A stretch of DNA of 64,000 bases from Lacrimispora saccharolytica (lineage in GTDB: Bacteria; Bacillota; Clostridia; Lachnospirales; Lachnospiraceae), in the NCBI GenBank assembly GCA_021531795.1, contig JADYUL010000009.1:1-64000 (forward strand), given 5' to 3'. Below are positions 26,732 to 35,979 of this stretch, in pieces (the first letter of the stretch is position 1; each line of letters starts with the position of its first letter). Below the pieces are notes generated by a model. The model saw only the letters and a list, made by a program, of their open reading frames with translations, was not told where the DNA came from and ran no database searches. The translations under genes and the position numbers were made by a program.

Positions 26732-27388
26732 ATGGCAGAAATATATGACCGCTATAAAGCAGGTGAAAGACTGCGCAACAAGCGCAAGAATATCGGGTGG
26801 TCGCAGGAACGCGCCGCCGAGATGATGAATCTGTCCGCGAAGTACTACGCGGATATTGAGCGAGGCACATGTGGCATGTCGATTGAGACTCTGGCGACCC
26901 TGTGCAATGTATATCAGATGTCGGCAGATATGATTCTGTTCGGCGAAGAATCATCAGAACGATTTATTGAAGATAAGGTGGATAATGCTCAAAAGAAAGT
27001 GGGCTGTGACTGTCCCGCTAACTGCAGCTATATGATAGCGAAGTCCTCTTGTGACAACATGGGCACAAAATGTACCGAAGATACTTCTTCAAATACGACA
27101 GGTACGAAATCTCGCAAATCTCGCTCTCCCAAGGAATGTCCACTTGGCGAGGATTACAAGACATGCAACAAGATCTTCCTTGCGAGAAGTCATGCGGACA
27201 TGAAGGTATTCTTCAACAATGAGGAGACAGGAGCTGTGCTTGAGGTATTTGACAATACTAAGGACGTGGTCCGTGAACACATTATGAATCTGCTTAAGTG
27301 TGAGCTGGAATTCTCTGAGAAGCTGAAACCTACTGTTGTAACTAAACGAGGCCGCAAGAAAACGACGAGAAATAGTAAAGGTGAGTAA
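26732..27388 (+). CDS. XRE-family transcriptional regulator with Cys-rich tail
   Basis: A 218-residue regulator transcribed away from cpsB. The N-terminal helix-turn-helix (about 10-68) has GERLRNKRKNIGWSQERAAE, LSAKYYADIERG and LATLCNVYQMSADMILFG, a standard Cro/cI-type domain. The remainder is unlike common XRE tails: several cysteines (CDCPANC, CPLGEDYKTC) and a basic C-terminus. The cysteines could bind metal or sense redox, but this is speculation. GAGGTG lies five bases before the ATG. Its position beside an operator-like palindrome over the cps promoter suggests that it controls the operon and possibly itself. A bidirectional terminator follows. Confidence 0.85.
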   Translation: MAEIYDRYKAGERLRNKRKNIGWSQERAAEMMNLSAKYYADIERGTCGMSIETLATLCNVYQMSADMILFGEESSERFIEDKVDNAQKKVGCDCPANCSYMIAKSSCDNMGTKCTEDTSSNTTGTKSRKSRSPKECPLGEDYKTCNKIFLARSHADMKVFFNNEETGAVLEVFDNTKDVVREHIMNLLKCELEFSEKLKPTVVTKRGRKKTTRNSKGE

Positions 27389-27418
27389 GAGGATAAGAGA
27401 ATAATTGTTGACAACATA

Positions 27419-27461
27419 AAACACATCGGAACCCCCTGTTTTGGGATTATCCGATGTGTTT
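27419..27461. terminator. Bidirectional rho-independent terminator
   Basis: AAACACATCGGA and TCCGATGTGTTT pair perfectly (27419-27430 with 27450-27461), with an inner CCCC/GGG pairing. T-rich sequence follows on the plus strand and TTTTATG on the minus strand. It separates the convergent XRE and gtrA genes. Its ACATCGG/CCGATGT arms resemble those of the dispersed palindromes at 34-47 kb. Confidence 0.8.
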
Positions 27462-27478
27462 ATTCTATACATATTATC

Positions 27479-27952
27479 CTACTTCTCTTCTTTCTGTTCA
27501 GGGGGAACCTGCTTAGAGGTTCTGTCCTTGAATATCCAGAGTTTGCTTAGGATATAGTTAGTAACAATAACCACGAACTGGCCTATGAACTTAGCTGCAA
27601 TTAGGAGAAGCCCTGTCTGCCAGCCTGCGACAGAACATAGCAGCCAGATTATGCCATCCTCCAGAAGCAGGGTGAAGATTCTTGCAGTAACAAACTGAGC
27701 AAACTCAGTGAAGAATCCGTTGATATTTCCGGCCTTGCTGTGGAAGACGAAGAACTTATTTACAACAAAGGCAAATATTACACATATTACCCAGTCAATG
27801 TTATTCGCGAAGACTTCGTTCCAGCCGATTCCGACGATATCAGATGTGAAAGCCCAGAACAGAACCATGCTGAGCAGAAAGGTTATACCTCCCCAGAACA
27901 GATAATCAATTCCTTCCTTGTGTTTCCTGTATATCTTAATTAACTTCTCCAT
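27479..27952 (-). CDS. GtrA-family membrane protein
   Basis: A 157-residue GtrA-like protein (PF04138 type) with four helices, a basic start and VNYILSKLWIFKD near the C-terminus, the family's end motif. GtrA proteins are thought to help undecaprenyl-phosphate sugars cross the membrane for GT-C enzymes. The ATG at 27952 is fixed by a perfect AAAGGAGG five bases upstream; an ATG at 27970 overlaps the ABC gene stop but lacks such a site. It is the last gene of the right-hand operon. No GtrB is adjacent, but GtrB-like enzymes occur at 4.4 and 59.4 kb. Confidence 0.85.
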   Translation of the reverse strand: MEKLIKIYRKHKEGIDYLFWGGITFLLSMVLFWAFTSDIVGIGWNEVFANNIDWVICVIFAFVVNKFFVFHSKAGNINGFFTEFAQFVTARIFTLLLEDGIIWLLCSVAGWQTGLLLIAAKFIGQFVVIVTNYILSKLWIFKDRTSKQVPPEQKEEK

Positions 27953-27966
27953 ATCATCCTCCTTTG

Positions 27967-29721
27967 TCATCTCTCCCTGGTGATCTTGCCGTTCTCGACA
28001 CGATATACCATATTGCACTTCTCTATGGTCTGAAGGCGGTGCGCAATAATAACAAGCGTCTTCTTGCCTGCCAGAATGTTAATCGAATCCATGATCGCAG
28101 CCTCTGTCTCATTGTCAAGGGCTGATGTGGCCTCATCAAGCACCAATACCTCCGGGTCCTCAAAGAGCGCCCTTGCAATACCGATTCTCTGTCTCTGACC
28201 GCCTGAGAGTCTGATTCCACGCTCACCAATTGATGTATCCAGTCCGTCAGGAAGCGAGCGAACAAATTCATCCAGCTGTGCCTCCTTCAGCACCTCCCAC
28301 ACTCTATCATCATCAATCTCTTCATCAGTATAGCCAAAGGCCACATTCTTTCTTATTGTAGAGTCAATCATGAAGATAACCTGCGGAATATATCCGATGT
28401 TCTTAAGCCAGCCCGGATAGTTGCTGTTAATATCCACGCCGTCAGCCAGTACCTGCCCGGTTCGCAATTTTAACAGACCCAGCAGAATATCTATGATGGT
28501 GGTCTTGCCGGCGCCACTGGTACCAACCACGCCCACAGCCTTGCCAATCGGAATCACCATGTCGGCATTATCGAAGATGAGAGCCTCGCTGTTGGGGTAG
28601 CTGTAGGTGATGTTCTTAAGTTCAATCTCATGCTGTACGGGCAGCTTCTCCACCTGAACATGGCCTTTGTAGGCCTTGGGGTCGTATACCATGGAGTCGT
28701 CATTGATGTCGTCCTGCAGGTGATCGCTGATGTTCCATAGGAAGGGCTCGAGGTAGCTGATCGAGGTCGTGTAATTGTTGATGCGGTTAGCACTCGGCAT
28801 GAGTCGCATCGCCGCCAAACCGAAGCAGGCAATCTGCGGGAAGAGTTCCTCCATCGGCTTGCCCGTCAGGATCATTACCACCATGTAGAGCACGAGGCCC
28901 GCGATGCAGACCGTCTCTATGAGCAGCCTCGGCGTAGAATTGTACATGCTGTATTTCCTAACCGCCGCCACATATCCGGCTCCGCATTCCGCATACCTAT
29001 TGATAAAAGCGCTCTCCTTGTTGGCTACCTTTATTTCCTTTATTCCCATGACTGACTCTTCGATTATCTTGTAGAGTCCGGAGTAGTAGTCCTGGTTGTC
29101 CTGTCCCGCCTTGCGCATGATGGGCTGAATGATCCTCTTGATGACCAAGAGAAGCAGAACCAGAAGAACTGTGATCGTGATTATCATTCTGGCATCAACC
29201 ACTATCAGCACTCCGACTAAGCATACGAAGACCACACACTCGCTGGTCAATTGCAGGATTGTGAGGATCAGGGCATACATGTTATTAACATCAGAGGTTA
29301 TGTTTCTCTGTATTACCGAGGTATCGGCGCCTAAATAATATTCGTAAGGGCGCTTCATGAAGTTTATCATCATTCGTCTGGATGTGGCGAACTGATTGGT
29401 GTAGACAAACTTAAGCTGAACCTTAGTCTGAATAAACAGGAAGGCATTCTTAAGCACAAAAGCAAGTATCAGCAGAAGCAGGAAGATAACTGCCAACTGC
29501 TTAGGGTCACTGAGCCCCAGTGCATTGTATATATCTCCCATATGATACTTGTTCTTTACGATTGCGTCCTTGTCGATTACAACCTCCATAACAGGGATTG
29601 CAACCGAGATAGACAGTGACTCAAGAATACCTCCTATCAGCATAAGAAAGACTATGAGCACCATCTTGATTTTCTGCTTCCTATCCAGAAGTAAGTTCAG
29701 TCTTTTAATGATCTTAACCAT
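27967..29721 (-). CDS. ABC-type lipid-linked glycan flippase, PglK/MsbA-like
   Basis: A 584-residue half-transporter with fused domains. The N-terminal membrane region (about 1-330, six helices) is followed by an ATPase with Walker A GTSGAGKTT (400-408), Q-loop Q447, LSGGQ signature (505-509), Walker B VLVLDE (525-530) and switch His561. Size and sequence style fit PglK/WlaB-type flippases of lipid-linked oligosaccharides and MsbA. It is the second possible flippase in the window besides Wzx, so the cluster may build two products. No clear ribosome site is visible; translation is probably coupled to the gene seven bases upstream. Confidence 0.88.
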   Translation of the reverse strand: MVKIIKRLNLLLDRKQKIKMVLIVFLMLIGGILESLSISVAIPVMEVVIDKDAIVKNKYHMGDIYNALGLSDPKQLAVIFLLLLILAFVLKNAFLFIQTKVQLKFVYTNQFATSRRMMINFMKRPYEYYLGADTSVIQRNITSDVNNMYALILTILQLTSECVVFVCLVGVLIVVDARMIITITVLLVLLLLVIKRIIQPIMRKAGQDNQDYYSGLYKIIEESVMGIKEIKVANKESAFINRYAECGAGYVAAVRKYSMYNSTPRLLIETVCIAGLVLYMVVMILTGKPMEELFPQIACFGLAAMRLMPSANRINNYTTSISYLEPFLWNISDHLQDDINDDSMVYDPKAYKGHVQVEKLPVQHEIELKNITYSYPNSEALIFDNADMVIPIGKAVGVVGTSGAGKTTIIDILLGLLKLRTGQVLADGVDINSNYPGWLKNIGYIPQVIFMIDSTIRKNVAFGYTDEEIDDDRVWEVLKEAQLDEFVRSLPDGLDTSIGERGIRLSGGQRQRIGIARALFEDPEVLVLDEATSALDNETEAAIMDSINILAGKKTLVIIAHRLQTIEKCNMVYRVENGKITRER

Positions 29722-29727
29722 AAATTA

Positions 29728-31482
29728 TCAGCGGCATACGGTGTATACCACATACTCCTCATTTTCATAGCTGACTGTCATGTTGTTGTCATCAATCAGC
29801 CTCTCTATCATATCCCACTTTTCCAACTTATGAGTACCGTCAGTGGATGCGTTTTTTCCTATTATTATAGACGGTGGATTGGTAAGCTGTGATATGTCTG
29901 TCTCCAGTCTCTTAAGTGTATACGAGTCGAGGTCGGGCCAGGTGGTCGATATCGCTGACGGGATTCTAAGGATATAGCTGAGTCCCGGGCAGTCTCCCCA
30001 GAATATCGCATTCTTCACATCTTTAGTTGCTGCGTATACTCCCTCGAGATTGAGCGCATTCTCCTCGGTCGTCCTGATTCCTGTAAGTGAGGGTACCCCT
30101 GCCACCACAGTATTCCTCACACTTCCATCCATTCCGTCGCGGAAGACGAAGTTCACATGGAAGATTGAGGTGTGTACCATCACGAAGGTCACAAGCACTA
30201 TCACAGTACTCATCCAGGGAAAATTGCAGCCATAGAGCACCTCGGTGAGTCTGAGCCTGTGTTTGCCCCTGTTGAGCCAGCCTCCCAGCACGTAGAAGAC
30301 GAATGGACATACTATGAACATATTGTTCAGGTTCTGCATCGTATAGTTGTTGCTGCCAAGCGGCGTTATCAATATGATAATTATCGTCAGAAATGCAAGC
30401 GACTTGGATAACACGTTGTATTTATTGCTTGCAAGTACTACCACCACGGCAGCTATTGCAATCATAAGCACCATCATACCCCATTGGAAGATGGAGGTGT
30501 AATGCTCGAAATAGGTGAAGGCGTACATTCCCCTGCCCCACATGAATCGAAGCATCAGTACTATGAATCCGACGAATAACACTCGCCATGTGTTCTTAAG
30601 TACCGGCTTACTCTTAACTGCTGCCATTACCAATGTTCCGCCGAAGATGAGCGCAAGGATAAGTATCATCCACTTCGTACTGTTTATGTATGCCCGGGCC
30701 GTTGAGATTATCATGGAAGCGAAGGTATATTCCTCGTCGCTTGACGACATTCCAAACAGTCCGGTTACAAGTGTACTTATTCCCTCCAGTCCATGGGTTG
30801 CTATCATCAATATGAACGGGATCAGAATTCCAATAACGAAGCCCAGTATAGCCGACAGCGTGAAGCGAAAGATCTCTTTGCCGTCTGCCTTCATATATAT
30901 CAGAGCTCCCCATAGAGCCACGATCAACGCAACCTCAAGTACATTGGGTATTCTGATAAACACATTTAAGCCCAGGCAGATACCGGCGGCGACTAAGTAC
31001 AATGCGTTTCGTCCCTTGATGGCTTTGAAAATTAGGACTGCTGCCGCAGTGAAGAAAAAGTATGTCAGCGTGTTGTACAGTATTCCCTTAGGGCACCAGT
31101 TTAGGTTTACAGCCAGGATTTCACCGAGCCACATTGCGACAGGGTTGAAGTCTCGCCTCAGACCGTAGTAGGCAACAAGTGCGGTTGCCGAGATGATAAG
31201 TCCTGTATAAATGTTAAGACCAAGCAATGTATCGGCACCCGGTAATAGCAATATACCCTCGCCAATCAGGTTCGACAGATAGGTGCTTAACAGCCACACC
31301 TCTCCCACTGTCTCCGGGAACATATAGTTGCCCGGGCTGTAGGTCGAGTCCGACACATCCACCCCCTGCGCAGCCATGACCAGTGGCCATATTAAGAGCG
31401 TAAGCGGCATGATGACATCCTCGATTATGAAGCGATGACGGTTATAGAATTGGTCTATTATATCGGTTAATTTGTGTAGCAT
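29728..31482 (-). CDS. Polytopic membrane protein, GT-C-like
   Basis: A 584-residue protein with about 12-13 helices, a first loop with GVDVSDSTYSPGNYMF, where DVSDSTY could supply catalytic acids, and a soluble C-terminal domain of about 110 residues. Such proteins are common in clostridial glycan clusters and are probably GT-C glycosyltransferases that use polyprenyl-phosphate sugars. No named family is recognised with certainty. It lies between a GT2 and the ABC flippase with gaps of three and seven bases and so belongs to one transcript. Confidence 0.55.
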   Translation of the reverse strand: MLHKLTDIIDQFYNRHRFIIEDVIMPLTLLIWPLVMAAQGVDVSDSTYSPGNYMFPETVGEVWLLSTYLSNLIGEGILLLPGADTLLGLNIYTGLIISATALVAYYGLRRDFNPVAMWLGEILAVNLNWCPKGILYNTLTYFFFTAAAVLIFKAIKGRNALYLVAAGICLGLNVFIRIPNVLEVALIVALWGALIYMKADGKEIFRFTLSAILGFVIGILIPFILMIATHGLEGISTLVTGLFGMSSSDEEYTFASMIISTARAYINSTKWMILILALIFGGTLVMAAVKSKPVLKNTWRVLFVGFIVLMLRFMWGRGMYAFTYFEHYTSIFQWGMMVLMIAIAAVVVVLASNKYNVLSKSLAFLTIIIILITPLGSNNYTMQNLNNMFIVCPFVFYVLGGWLNRGKHRLRLTEVLYGCNFPWMSTVIVLVTFVMVHTSIFHVNFVFRDGMDGSVRNTVVAGVPSLTGIRTTEENALNLEGVYAATKDVKNAIFWGDCPGLSYILRIPSAISTTWPDLDSYTLKRLETDISQLTNPPSIIIGKNASTDGTHKLEKWDMIERLIDDNNMTVSYENEEYVVYTVCR

Positions 31483-31485
31483 ATG

Positions 31486-32508
31486 TTATGGCTTCTTCCT
31501 CAGATTTCGGTACGCCCACAGCGCCTTGTAGTACACATAGAATAACAGCGGCGATTTAATCGCCATGTTTATTAATTTCTGTTCCTCTGCTCCGGTCTTT
31601 AGAAGGTAGTACTCATTCTTATTGAATTCCGGGAAATAAGCAAGCATCTCAGTCGTGAGTGATTTTACAAATCTAAGCTTGGTCGGCTTGACGCAGGGCA
31701 TGTAGGTAAACAGCGTATTAATATAGAAAAGAAGTGTGAAGCTGTATTCGAGTTCGGGCGCAAATTCGTCGTAGAAGCCCAGGCGCTTCGCCTCGCTTAT
31801 CATGATTCTGCCCGCCTCCATCCTGTCCTCGCAGCGTTTCGTCGAGAAGCTGTGCACCGTCGAGTCGTCGTGCTGATAGTAATAATAGAGTGGCTCCGGC
31901 ACGATCGCATAGCGCTTCGCCGTCAGCATGTAGGAGTTGCTCAGCGCGTTGTCCTCATAGAAGATGTCCTCCGGGAAGAAAAGCCCTTGGCTTATTATTG
32001 TCTCCCTCTTAAATATCTTCACACAGAGGCTGCCCGAGTCAAGGATAAGACTTGCCTTTCTGTCATGGTCAAGCTCACCCTCCTGCTCCGGATGGCTGTT
32101 TCGCACAATCTGTCCGATCTCAAAGGTGTGTTCATGCACCAGACTGTAGTCACAACCGACAACGTCCGCACCGGTCTCCTCAGCCTTGGCTATCAGGCGC
32201 TCATAGAAATCAGGCACGATCCAGTCGTCCGCATCGATGAAGCCTATCCATTCTCCCACGGCTTCCCTTAGTCCTATATTCTTGGCGCCTCCCTGGTGGC
32301 GGTTTCTGTCAGAATGAATAGCTCTGAATCTGTCAGGATATTGCGCCTCATAGTTCTTGAGGATGCTTAAGGATTCGTCTGTCGAGCAGTCATCAACCGC
32401 GATTATCTCATAGTCACTTATGGTCTGCTTCACCAGTGAATCCAGGCAGTAATTCAATTTTCCATTAGCCGCCATATTATATACGGGCACGATTATGGAT
32501 AGTTTCAT
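31486..32508 (-). CDS. Family 2 glycosyltransferase (GT2)
   Basis: A 340-residue GT-A enzyme with LSIIVPVYNMAANG, AVDDCSTDES and a GFIDADDW metal-binding motif, followed by DIFYEDNALS, the EDN catalytic-base region of CpsJ/WaaV-like GT2s. The C-terminal 100 residues are amphipathic and may touch the membrane. It adds a sugar to the growing lipid-linked unit. No strong ribosome site is seen; upstream is a stretch of short degenerate repeats, so it may be poorly or conditionally translated. Donor unknown. Confidence 0.88.
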   Translation of the reverse strand: MKLSIIVPVYNMAANGKLNYCLDSLVKQTISDYEIIAVDDCSTDESLSILKNYEAQYPDRFRAIHSDRNRHQGGAKNIGLREAVGEWIGFIDADDWIVPDFYERLIAKAEETGADVVGCDYSLVHEHTFEIGQIVRNSHPEQEGELDHDRKASLILDSGSLCVKIFKRETIISQGLFFPEDIFYEDNALSNSYMLTAKRYAIVPEPLYYYYQHDDSTVHSFSTKRCEDRMEAGRIMISEAKRLGFYDEFAPELEYSFTLLFYINTLFTYMPCVKPTKLRFVKSLTTEMLAYFPEFNKNEYYLLKTGAEEQKLINMAIKSPLLFYVYYKALWAYRNLRKKP

Positions 32509-32529
32509 GGGTTTCGTTTGAACTTATAT

Positions 32530-32612
32530 TGTTCTTAAGTTATAAGTTGTAAGTTATTAGTTGTAGGTTAATAGTTGTTGGCTATTAGTTGTTGGTTATT
32601 AATTATTAGTTA
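32530..32612. repeat. Degenerate short tandem repeat TTAGTTGTTGG
   Basis: Between pseC and the GT2 gene, units close to TTATTAGTTGTTGG recur about five to six times with small changes. The AT-rich tract contains no gene and no obvious terminator; it may simply be slippage-derived. Confidence 0.6.
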
Positions 32613-32616
32613 TAAC

Positions 32617-33933
32617 CTATACTCTAAAATAATCTGCAAGTTTACTTACGGCTTCGATGACATCATTAACATCCTTATCAGTCATTGAGTAGTAAAGCGG
32701 GAGTGACATCATGTTGTCATAGAGCGCTTCCGCGTTGGGGCAGAGGCCCTTCTTGAAGCCCAGGCGCATGTAATGCGGGAAGTAGTAGACCGGAATATAG
32801 TGCACATTGCAGCAGACTCCCTCAGCAGCCATTGCATCGAAGAACTGTCTGCGGTTAACGGTTAGCTTGTCCGGGTCCAGTCGCAATATGTACAGGTGTC
32901 TGCAGGTATCTGACTTGGGATGTTCCTGCTGTACGATTACGCCTTCAAGTTTGGTGAAGGCTTCGTTGTACCTGCTTACTATTTCCTTGCGTCGCTCTTT
33001 GAACATGGAGAGCTTGTCAAGCTGGCTGATCAACAGTCCTGCCTGGACATCCGTAAGCCTGTAGTTATATCCAAGATTCACCATCTCGTAGTACCAGGGC
33101 CCCTCAGCCTCATGTTCCATAAGCTCCGGATCTCTGGTAATTCCATGAGTTCTTGCAAGCTGGAGCTTCTTATATAATTCATCATCGTTGGTAAGAACTG
33201 CTCCGCCTTCACCGGATGTTACTGTCTTAACCGGATGGAAGGAGAAGGTCGTCATGTCTGCGATGCTTCCCACTGCCCGCCCGTCAAAGAAGGTTCCTAC
33301 TGCATGGGCTGCATCCTCGATTAACAGAATACCATGGCGTCTGCAGATCTCATCCAGTCTGTCATGATCCACTGCCTGTCCGGTATAATCAACTGCAACC
33401 ACTGCTTTGGTCTTCTCATTTATCAGTCTCTCAACCGCATCCGGGTCTATGTTATAGGTATTAGGGTCAATGTCTGCGAACACAGGCATCGCACCACAGT
33501 AAAGAGCGCAGTTGGCGCTGGCTGCGAAGGTGATCGGAGTGGTAATGATCTCATCTCCCTCACCAATACCTGCTGCCATGCAAGCCATATGCAGCGCCGC
33601 TGTTCCGTTGGAACAAGCAACTGCATGCTTTGCACCTGTAATTTCACACAGCTTTTCTTCCAGCTCATCTATCTTGGGTCCGCAGGTCAGGTAATCAGAC
33701 CTTAGTACCTCAAGCACCGCTTCGTAGTCTGCTTCATCCAGATACTGATGTCCGTAATACAGCTTTGTCTCTCTAACCGGAGTACCTCCCTCAATCGCAG
33801 GAATGTGGGTAGCGGCCGGGTTTGCGGAGGTCGATGCCTCGATTGGCTTTATTGTGGAGGTTGATGCCTCGATTGGCTTTATTGCGGGAGTCGATGCCTC
33901 GCTATTATTTGATTTTTCCTTGGTTGTATTCAT
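32617..33933 (-). CDS. pseC: Sugar aminotransferase, PseC-like
   Basis: A PLP-dependent DegT-family enzyme that aminates C4 of UDP-2-acetamido-2,6-dideoxy-L-arabino-hexos-4-ulose in pseudaminic acid synthesis. The PseC hallmarks are YYGHQYLDEADYEAVLEVL, the FHPVKTVTSGEGG Schiff-base lysine motif and IEDAAHAVG. An unusual N-terminal extension of about 45 residues consists of three AIKPIEAST-type repeats encoded by a 30-base tandem repeat (33827-33900). AAGGA is seven bases before the ATG. It is separated from pseG by palindrome array A, so it may be differently expressed from the rest of the pse genes. Confidence 0.9.
   Translation of the reverse strand: MNTTKEKSNNSEASTPAIKPIEASTSTIKPIEASTSANPAATHIPAIEGGTPVRETKLYYGHQYLDEADYEAVLEVLRSDYLTCGPKIDELEEKLCEITGAKHAVACSNGTAALHMACMAAGIGEGDEIITTPITFAASANCALYCGAMPVFADIDPNTYNIDPDAVERLINEKTKAVVAVDYTGQAVDHDRLDEICRRHGILLIEDAAHAVGTFFDGRAVGSIADMTTFSFHPVKTVTSGEGGAVLTNDDELYKKLQLARTHGITRDPELMEHEAEGPWYYEMVNLGYNYRLTDVQAGLLISQLDKLSMFKERRKEIVSRYNEAFTKLEGVIVQQEHPKSDTCRHLYILRLDPDKLTVNRRQFFDAMAAEGVCCNVHYIPVYYFPHYMRLGFKKGLCPNAEALYDNMMSLPLYYSMTDKDVNDVIEAVSKLADYFRV
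33827..33900. repeat. 30-base tandem repeat in the pseC N-terminus
   Basis: The unit, marked by GTCGATGCCTCGATTGGC, occurs at 33827, 33857 and 33887 with period 30. It stays in frame and encodes EAST-containing decapeptides, so copy number could change without disrupting the enzyme. Confidence 0.85.
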
Positions 33934-34044
33934 AATGTGTCCTTTTTTGCTTTATGACTGGGTAGTTTGATATGGTTTTCTTTTTTATTGTGTTTTCGCT
34001 ATGGTTTACTTTTTATACTGAGTTTTCGCTATGATTTTCTATTG

Positions 34045-34740
34045 TATCACTATGTTATGCGCGGGAATGGACTTCAGCAGCCGGTAAATTCAATCGCGGG
34101 TTGCTTAAATCACAGCCTTGGGAGGCCAGATACATCGGGATTGCTTAAATCACAGCCTTGGCGGGCCAGATACATCGGGATTGCTGGGTTTCTTGGGTTT
34201 CCGATGTATTTTGTTTTGGCAATTTTTGGCGATACATCGGAAATAGCCTATATTGGCCCATCCCGATGTATATTCTAGATAGATTTGAGCCTCCGTACAT
34301 CGGGATGGGCACTGAAATCTCAATCCCGATGTATCGCCTACTGAAACATATAGTTACAATACATCGGGATTAGAAAATATATCGATTTCCGATGTATTTT
34401 CAATAAACCTCTGATTTGAGATACATCGGAAATTCAATTTTCTGTGGCTCTCCGATGTATTTTGATTTTAGATACATCGGGATTCCAATTTTTTCGAATT
34501 TCCGATGTATTCATACTTGTAGTTCATTAATAATTTCCCGCGAGGAAGTATTTAGCCCTCGGAGAATACCTCCGCGCGAATCATAGTAAGCCTTGTACTT
34601 ATTTATATTTCCCGCGAGGAAGTGATTGGCCCTCGGAGAATGCCTCCGCGCGAATCATAGTGAACCTTGTACTTATTTATATTTCCCGCGAGGAAGTATT
34701 TATCCCTCGAGGAATGCCTCCGCGCGAATCATAGTGAGCC
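34045..34740. repeat. Palindrome array A between pseG and pseC
   Basis: About 700 bases without a gene. It begins with an R3-like segment (GCGGGTTGCTTAAATC), then a 42-base tandem duplication. Six R1 palindromes follow at about 34169, 34231, 34294, 34360, 34420 and 34471, each with an ATACATCGGRA arm, 17-20 variable bases and a TYCCGATGTAT arm. Three R2 units end it (34534, 34608, 34682; period 74). It lies inside the pse gene run, so it is probably transcribed and forms serial hairpins. Confidence 0.9.
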
Positions 34741-34752
34741 TAAATCAATTTA

Positions 34753-35979
34753 TTATTCTACTATACTTGCAAGTTCCTTGGCAATTCGCTCACTTCCATG
34801 ACCATCGATCAGGCTATGCATAGCGCTGGCCTGCGCCATGGCACGCTCACCATCCATGCCTTCTATGAATTGTTTAATCGCACTGAGAGGTGCTGTCGAT
34901 TCACCACTCGTCAATGCGACAGATTCTTTTCTCAAATCTCCCGCGTAAGGAATAACTCCTGCCTTGTCGAAGGCTAGCGCTCCGGAAATCTGGTTGTCCG
35001 CAAAGCTATAGCTTATCGTTGCAACGCTGCAGGCGCATAATTCATAGAGTGTGGTTCCCGCAGCCGACACTGCCATATCCATCCGGGTTAGTAGTCCCGC
35101 CATGTCAGTCACATTCTCATGAACCGATATTTTGGGATTCTTCTCTGATAACTCCAGTATCTCTTTTCTGTCATTACATAACTTGCCAACAAGAAGATGA
35201 ATTTGAAGATTGGGAATATCCATAAGTACTTCGGAAATCCTAAGAAGTGCGTGCTCCGGGTCGCTTCCTCCTGAAGCAATCAATACATTCTTTATTGGAG
35301 AAACAACTCTTTCTCTCTCCCAAACGCCTGAGACTGATCTCTTAATCATTGCGAACTGATCTCTGAGAGGAGTGTATGCAAGGCCCAGAAGCTTTTTCTT
35401 TGCCTTACTGTAGGATTCTTCATATGACAGAATATTCTCTTTATTCACATAATCGTAATTAATTAAAAGGTCATATTCGAAGTCAAGCTGTCTAAGATCA
35501 TCTATGTATGCAATGTAAGCATATTCAGACAGCTCCCGCAGATATCTCTCCGTTACATTATATGAATCAATAAGGAGAATGGGCTTCTGCTCATTATCAC
35601 AAGCCTTAAGAATCTCTATCATCTCAGGCAGTTCTGCTTCCATGTCGGTATTTTTATATGAAGAAAGCATCCTGGTTGGCATAACTCCGGCAATAAAACT
35701 CGTGCTTACATTCTCACCGAAGATGAATTCAACATCGAACAATCTCTGCGCTTCACTTTCAGACAAGCCAACAGTTTCACAGCAAGGCTCACTTTCAGAC
35801 AAGCCATCGGTTTCACTGCAAGCCTCAGCTTCAGAGATATCATCTGATATATCATCAGATGCACTCGTTCTCAATCTGCACGCAGCCTCAGCTATTGCCA
35901 TGCAGCGATACAGGTGACCGGTTGCTATGGAAGCATTGACATCGGTTCTTATGAATAATTTCAGTCGATTAGATCCCAT
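34753..35979 (-). CDS. pseG: UDP-sugar hydrolase of nonulosonate synthesis, PseG-like
   Basis: A 408-residue GT-B-fold hydrolase that removes UDP from UDP-2,4-diacetamido-2,4,6-trideoxy-L-altrose. It has RTDVNASIATGHLYRCMAIA with the conserved His (H22), LLIDSYNV, NVLIASGGSDPE and SAAGTTLYELCA. An Asp/Ser/Glu-rich insertion (about 38-79), absent from typical PseG, is encoded by two 36-base repeats at 35754-35825 and a smaller ATC-rich one. The start overlaps pseI by 19 bases; AAGGA lies 11 bases upstream. Assignment is strong because pseB, C, F and I are all nearby. Confidence 0.85.
   Translation of the reverse strand: MGSNRLKLFIRTDVNASIATGHLYRCMAIAEAACRLRTSASDDISDDISEAEACSETDGLSESEPCCETVGLSESEAQRLFDVEFIFGENVSTSFIAGVMPTRMLSSYKNTDMEAELPEMIEILKACDNEQKPILLIDSYNVTERYLRELSEYAYIAYIDDLRQLDFEYDLLINYDYVNKENILSYEESYSKAKKKLLGLAYTPLRDQFAMIKRSVSGVWERERVVSPIKNVLIASGGSDPEHALLRISEVLMDIPNLQIHLLVGKLCNDRKEILELSEKNPKISVHENVTDMAGLLTRMDMAVSAAGTTLYELCACSVATISYSFADNQISGALAFDKAGVIPYAGDLRKESVALTSGESTAPLSAIKQFIEGMDGERAMAQASAMHSLIDGHGSERIAKELASIVE
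35754..35825. repeat. 36-base tandem repeat inside pseG
   Basis: Two 36-base units (35754-35789 and 35790-35825), differing at a few positions, encode the GLSESE-containing insertion near the N-terminus of PseG. A further 12-base doublet of ATATCATCTGAT type follows at about 35837. All are in frame. Confidence 0.85.

Noticed and set aside
30515-31168. Long plus-strand frame antisense to the GT-C-like gene at 29.7-31.5 kb
   Set aside because: Shadow of the minus-strand gene; no ribosome site and no recognisable domain.
34169-34512. CRISPR-like appearance of regularly spaced repeats
   Set aside because: The conserved parts are only 10-11 bases and are paired as inverted arms; spacers are parts of hairpins and are partly shared between arrays. 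No cas genes are near.
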